This document shows positions 6,539 through 8,170 of a stretch of DNA of 8,170 nt, piece by piece. Position 1 is the stretch's first letter, and the number at the start of each line of letters is the position of its first letter. Source of the DNA: UBA1425 sp045537495 (lineage in GTDB: Bacteria; Bacillota; Clostridia; Oscillospirales; Acutalibacteraceae); assembly GCA_045537495.1 (NCBI GenBank), contig JAZSPN010000112.1:1-8170 (forward strand). Direction: 5' to 3'. The notes beneath the pieces were generated by a model. The model searched no databases, was not told where the DNA came from, and worked only from the letters and a program-made list of their open reading frames with translations. The position numbers and the translations under genes were made by a program.

Positions 6539-6567
6539 ATTTTAGCACACATTTGTTCGCTTGTCAA
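6539..6567 (-). promoter_or_regulatory. SOS-controlled promoter of the polymerase operon
   Basis: On the minus strand, a consensus TTGACA (6562-6567) is followed after 17 bp by TAAAAT (6539-6544). Transcription should begin near 6532, inside LexA box 1. This leaves only a few bases before TTG 6525 and about 25 before ACG 6507. Confidence 0.85.
6546..6559. promoter_or_regulatory. Degenerate second LexA-like box
   Basis: On the minus strand, CGAACAAATGTGTG matches the same consensus at 12 of 14 positions, with one intact half-site (CGAAC). It sits in the spacer of the dinB promoter, its centre 27 bp from that of box 1. A single weak site can arise by chance; its place beside a good box raises its credibility. 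Confidence 0.5.
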
Positions 6568-6577
6568 GCGCTTTTTA

Positions 6578-6606
6578 TTGACAATTAATCCGATTTCTGC
6601 TATGCT
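6578..6606 (+). promoter_or_regulatory. Promoter of the Gfo/Idh/MocA gene
   Basis: TTGACA (6578-6583), a 17 bp spacer, then TATGCT (6601-6606) preceded by TGC, an extended -10. Its -35 faces the -35 of the divergent dinB promoter, forming the inverted repeat TTGTCAA-N10-TTGACAA (6561-6584). The LexA boxes lie outside this promoter. Confidence 0.75.
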
Positions 6607-6635
6607 CATTTTAAACAGTAAAGGAGGTTTTGGCC

Positions 6636-7880
6636 GTGAGGAATATAAAAATAGGTGTTTTCGGAGCACACCGAGGACTTCATCTTGCACATAATTTCAA
6701 AACGCTCGGCTGTGAGATCGTGGCAATATGTGATTTCCGTGATAAAAAACTTGAAAGTGCCGCAAAAGAGCTTTCGGAAGACATTGCACAGTACAGCGAC
6801 TTTGATTCCTTTATTGAGCACGACATGGATGCGGTTATACTTGCCAACTATTTCCATGAGCATGCACCGTATGCAATAAAATGTTTTGAGAAGGGAATCC
6901 ATGTTTTCTCCGAATGTATCAGCAACGGCACCATGGCGGAAGGAATGGAGCTTATCAAGGCGTTCGAAAAGTCCGACAGTGTCTATATGCTGGCAGAGAA
7001 CTATCCGCAGATGATTTTCAACCGCGAGATGCAACGTGTGTGCAAGAGCGGTGCGATCGGTAAAATTCTCTATGCCGAGGGAGAATACAATCATCCCGTG
7101 GATCCCGAGGATACATCTTTCCTCTCCGATTACAACTATTTTGAGAAGCATTGGAGAAACTACCTGCCGAGAACATATTATATTACACATTCACTGGGCC
7201 CCGTTATGAGAGCAACCGGAGCAACACCCGCGAGAGTAACGGCATTTGCATCTTTTTGCGAGGACAAAAGAGATTTTCCGACGGCGAAACGTGTCGGTGA
7301 CCTTGCAGCGAACGTCATGACACAGAATGATGACGGATCGGTTTTCAGGATTACGGGATGTGCCGCATACGGAGCACATCATAATGCGTACAGAATTTGC
7401 GGAACGGAAGGACAGATTGAAAATGTACGCGGTATGGGGGACAAGATAATGCTTCGTTACAATTCGTGGTCAAAGCCCGAAGGTGCCGAGGATACGAATC
7501 TTTATGATCCGACATGGAACGACGAGGACGAAGAGCTTATCATGAAGAGCGGTCACGGCGGCGGAGATTATATTACGGCGAGAATGTTCCTTGACTGCAT
7601 AAGAGAGGGAAAACAGCCGGAGCATCCGTTCGATGTGTATTCGGCGGTTGCGATGTCGTCGGTAGCAATTCTGGCACACCGCTCAATGCTTGAGGGCGGA
7701 AAACCGTACGATATACCCGATTTCAGAGAAGAAAAATGGTGCGATATGTATAAGGATGACAGGCTCTCCCCGTTCTACGGAACGGACGGAAGTGAGCCGA
7801 CGATTCCGTGTTCAAGCGAGCCCTATGAGCCCACAGAGAAACAGCTTGAGCTTTTCAGAGAAAAGGTAGTGAAAAAATAA
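6636..7880 (+). CDS. Gfo/Idh/MocA-family NAD(P)-dependent oxidoreductase
   Basis: A 414-residue cytoplasmic enzyme. The N-terminal Rossmann domain opens with KIGVFGAHRG (5-14) and has an acidic strand end, ICDFRD (31-36), suggesting NAD preference. The C-terminal domain has THSLGPV (184-190), GHGGGDY (306-312) and a late DVYSAVAMSSVAI / GGKPYDIPDFR pair. The usual EKP motif is replaced by ECI (93-95). The HSLGP, GHGGGDY and PDF blocks resemble the GH109-like branch, in which NAD-assisted chemistry cleaves glycosides, so either sugar oxidation/reduction or glycoside hydrolysis is possible. GTG 6636 is chosen over TTG 6630 because AGGAGG (6622-6627) is 8 bases from GTG and only 2 from TTG. It has its own promoter and terminator. 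A link to the GPH symporter at the other end of the window is only suggestive. Confidence 0.9.
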   Translation: MRNIKIGVFGAHRGLHLAHNFKTLGCEIVAICDFRDKKLESAAKELSEDIAQYSDFDSFIEHDMDAVILANYFHEHAPYAIKCFEKGIHVFSECISNGTMAEGMELIKAFEKSDSVYMLAENYPQMIFNREMQRVCKSGAIGKILYAEGEYNHPVDPEDTSFLSDYNYFEKHWRNYLPRTYYITHSLGPVMRATGATPARVTAFASFCEDKRDFPTAKRVGDLAANVMTQNDDGSVFRITGCAAYGAHHNAYRICGTEGQIENVRGMGDKIMLRYNSWSKPEGAEDTNLYDPTWNDEDEELIMKSGHGGGDYITARMFLDCIREGKQPEHPFDVYSAVAMSSVAILAHRSMLEGGKPYDIPDFREEKWCDMYKDDRLSPFYGTDGSEPTIPCSSEPYEPTEKQLELFREKVVKK

Positions 7881-7884
7881 TTAA

Positions 7885-7918
7885 AAATACGGCGTCGGCA
7901 CAAGTCGATGCCGTATTT
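7885..7918 (+). terminator. Probable terminator of the oxidoreductase gene
   Basis: A 13 bp stem AAATACGGCGTCG / CGATGCCGTATTT (7885-7897 and 7906-7918, one G-U pair), loop GCACAAGT, starts 4 bases after the stop codon. The trailing T-run is short (the TTT of the stem, then AACTTGT), so termination may be only moderate. Confidence 0.7.
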
Positions 7919-7957
7919 AACTTGTATGGATATTTACCTGAAATCGGCAAAAATCCA

Positions 7958-8099
7958 ACCGCCTCTATCTGACGAGGAACTTGTGCAAAAATTTAGTGCT
8001 TTATTCTGAATTTGCTTACTTGTTTTTGGCATTAATGCTAAAAGTCTGCACTAACGAAAAAGCCCTCCTTGTGTAAAGGAGGGTGGCAGCCGAAGGCTG
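7958..8099 (-). repeat. Dispersed terminator-bearing repeat, right copy
   Basis: The inverted counterpart of the repeat at 34-184. 8017-8099 matches 34-116 with two differences, and ACCGCCTC...CGAGGAACTTGTGC (7958-7986) matches the second block with small indels. It holds the same CAGCC-GAA-GGCTG hairpin (8087-8099), terminator stem and GCATTAATGC palindrome (8029-8038). The two copies are independent insertions or remnants as far as can be seen; no transposase lies between them. Confidence 0.85.
8057..8083 (-). terminator. Intrinsic terminator inside the right repeat
   Basis: On the minus strand, CCCTCCTT / AAGGAGGG (8 bp, loop TACAC) is followed by C and five Ts. It would terminate leftward transcription entering from a gene beyond the right edge. 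Read rightward it lacks a T-run, so it does not serve the oxidoreductase gene. Confidence 0.7.
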
Positions 8100-8170
8100 A
8101 CGGGAGGATTGTCGGCAAAAGGTTGGTTTAATATTATATTATTTTATTTTTATAGCAATCCCTCAGTCAA
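8100..8170. other. AT-rich intergenic end of window
   Basis: No gene is visible. A strongly AT-rich run (about 8126-8154) is followed by AATCCCTCAGTCAA at the edge. From memory, CCCTCAGTCA begins another short repeat frequent in Clostridia genomes, so a further repeat may start here, but it is cut off by the window end. Confidence 0.35.

Noticed and set aside
6562..6577. Catabolite-repression (cre) site around AAGCGCTT
   Set aside because: The central AAGCGCTT fits, but the outer TG and CA positions of the cre consensus are missing on both sides.
6606..7190. Minus-strand open frame (194 residues) opposite the oxidoreductase
   Set aside because: It covers the Rossmann domain coding region on the other strand and has no start signal.
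34..8099. Composite transposon bounded by inverted repeats
   Set aside because: There is no transposase or integrase between the repeats, no target duplication is visible at their outer ends, and the enclosed genes are ordinary with separate promoters. Independent repeat copies explain it better.
1..8170. CRISPR array, tRNA or rRNA genes, prophage or defence system
   Set aside because: No regularly spaced direct repeats, no cloverleaf-like or rRNA-like sequence, and no recognisable phage or defence proteins were seen on either strand.

Overview
The window looks like chromosomal DNA from a Gram-positive anaerobe of the Clostridia, probably a gut-type Oscillospiraceae/Ruminococcaceae relative. 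Four things point there: strong AGGAGG / AGGTGAT-type ribosome binding sites, SigA-like promoters with 16-17 bp spacers, a LexA site of the Gram-positive (DinR) type, and short dispersed repeats carrying CCCTCC...GGAGGG hairpins. The taxonomy is inference; no rRNA or tRNA gene is present.

Layout, left to right. Bases 1-33 may be the last codons of a rightward gene. Next is a ~150 bp repeat containing an intrinsic terminator (34-184). A leftward GPH-family (MelB-like) sugar:cation symporter (257-1801) ends in its own terminator. A 150 bp divergent region (1802-1951) holds a promoter for each side and a perfect 16 bp palindrome over the symporter -10. Rightward genes follow: a MATE-family efflux protein (1952-3283), then, behind a well-formed promoter, an alpha/beta hydrolase (3344-4087) and an exported endonuclease/exonuclease/phosphatase-fold hydrolase (4116-4979). 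These last two look like one operon and meet a bidirectional terminator at about 4991-5026.

From the other side, a leftward pair runs into the same terminator: a Y-family translesion DNA polymerase (5272-6525) and an 81-residue conserved-looking small protein (5015-5260) whose ribosome binding site overlaps the polymerase stop codon. Their promoter carries two LexA-like boxes, so the pair should be DNA-damage inducible. Divergent from it is a Gfo/Idh/MocA-family oxidoreductase (6636-7880) with its own TTGACA / extended -10 promoter and terminator. A second copy of the terminator-bearing repeat follows in opposite orientation (7958-8099), then AT-rich DNA to the end.

Functionally this is a mixed housekeeping/accessory stretch: sugar uptake and sugar-type redox or glycoside chemistry (symporter, Gfo/Idh/MocA), drug or metabolite export (MATE), secreted or membrane-anchored hydrolysis, and SOS mutagenesis. 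I see no defence island, phage, CRISPR array or clear new multi-gene system. The observations most worth following are the damage-regulated polymerase/small-protein pair, two genes whose best start codon appears spoiled by a single base (polymerase and MATE), and the inverted terminator-bearing repeats at both edges.
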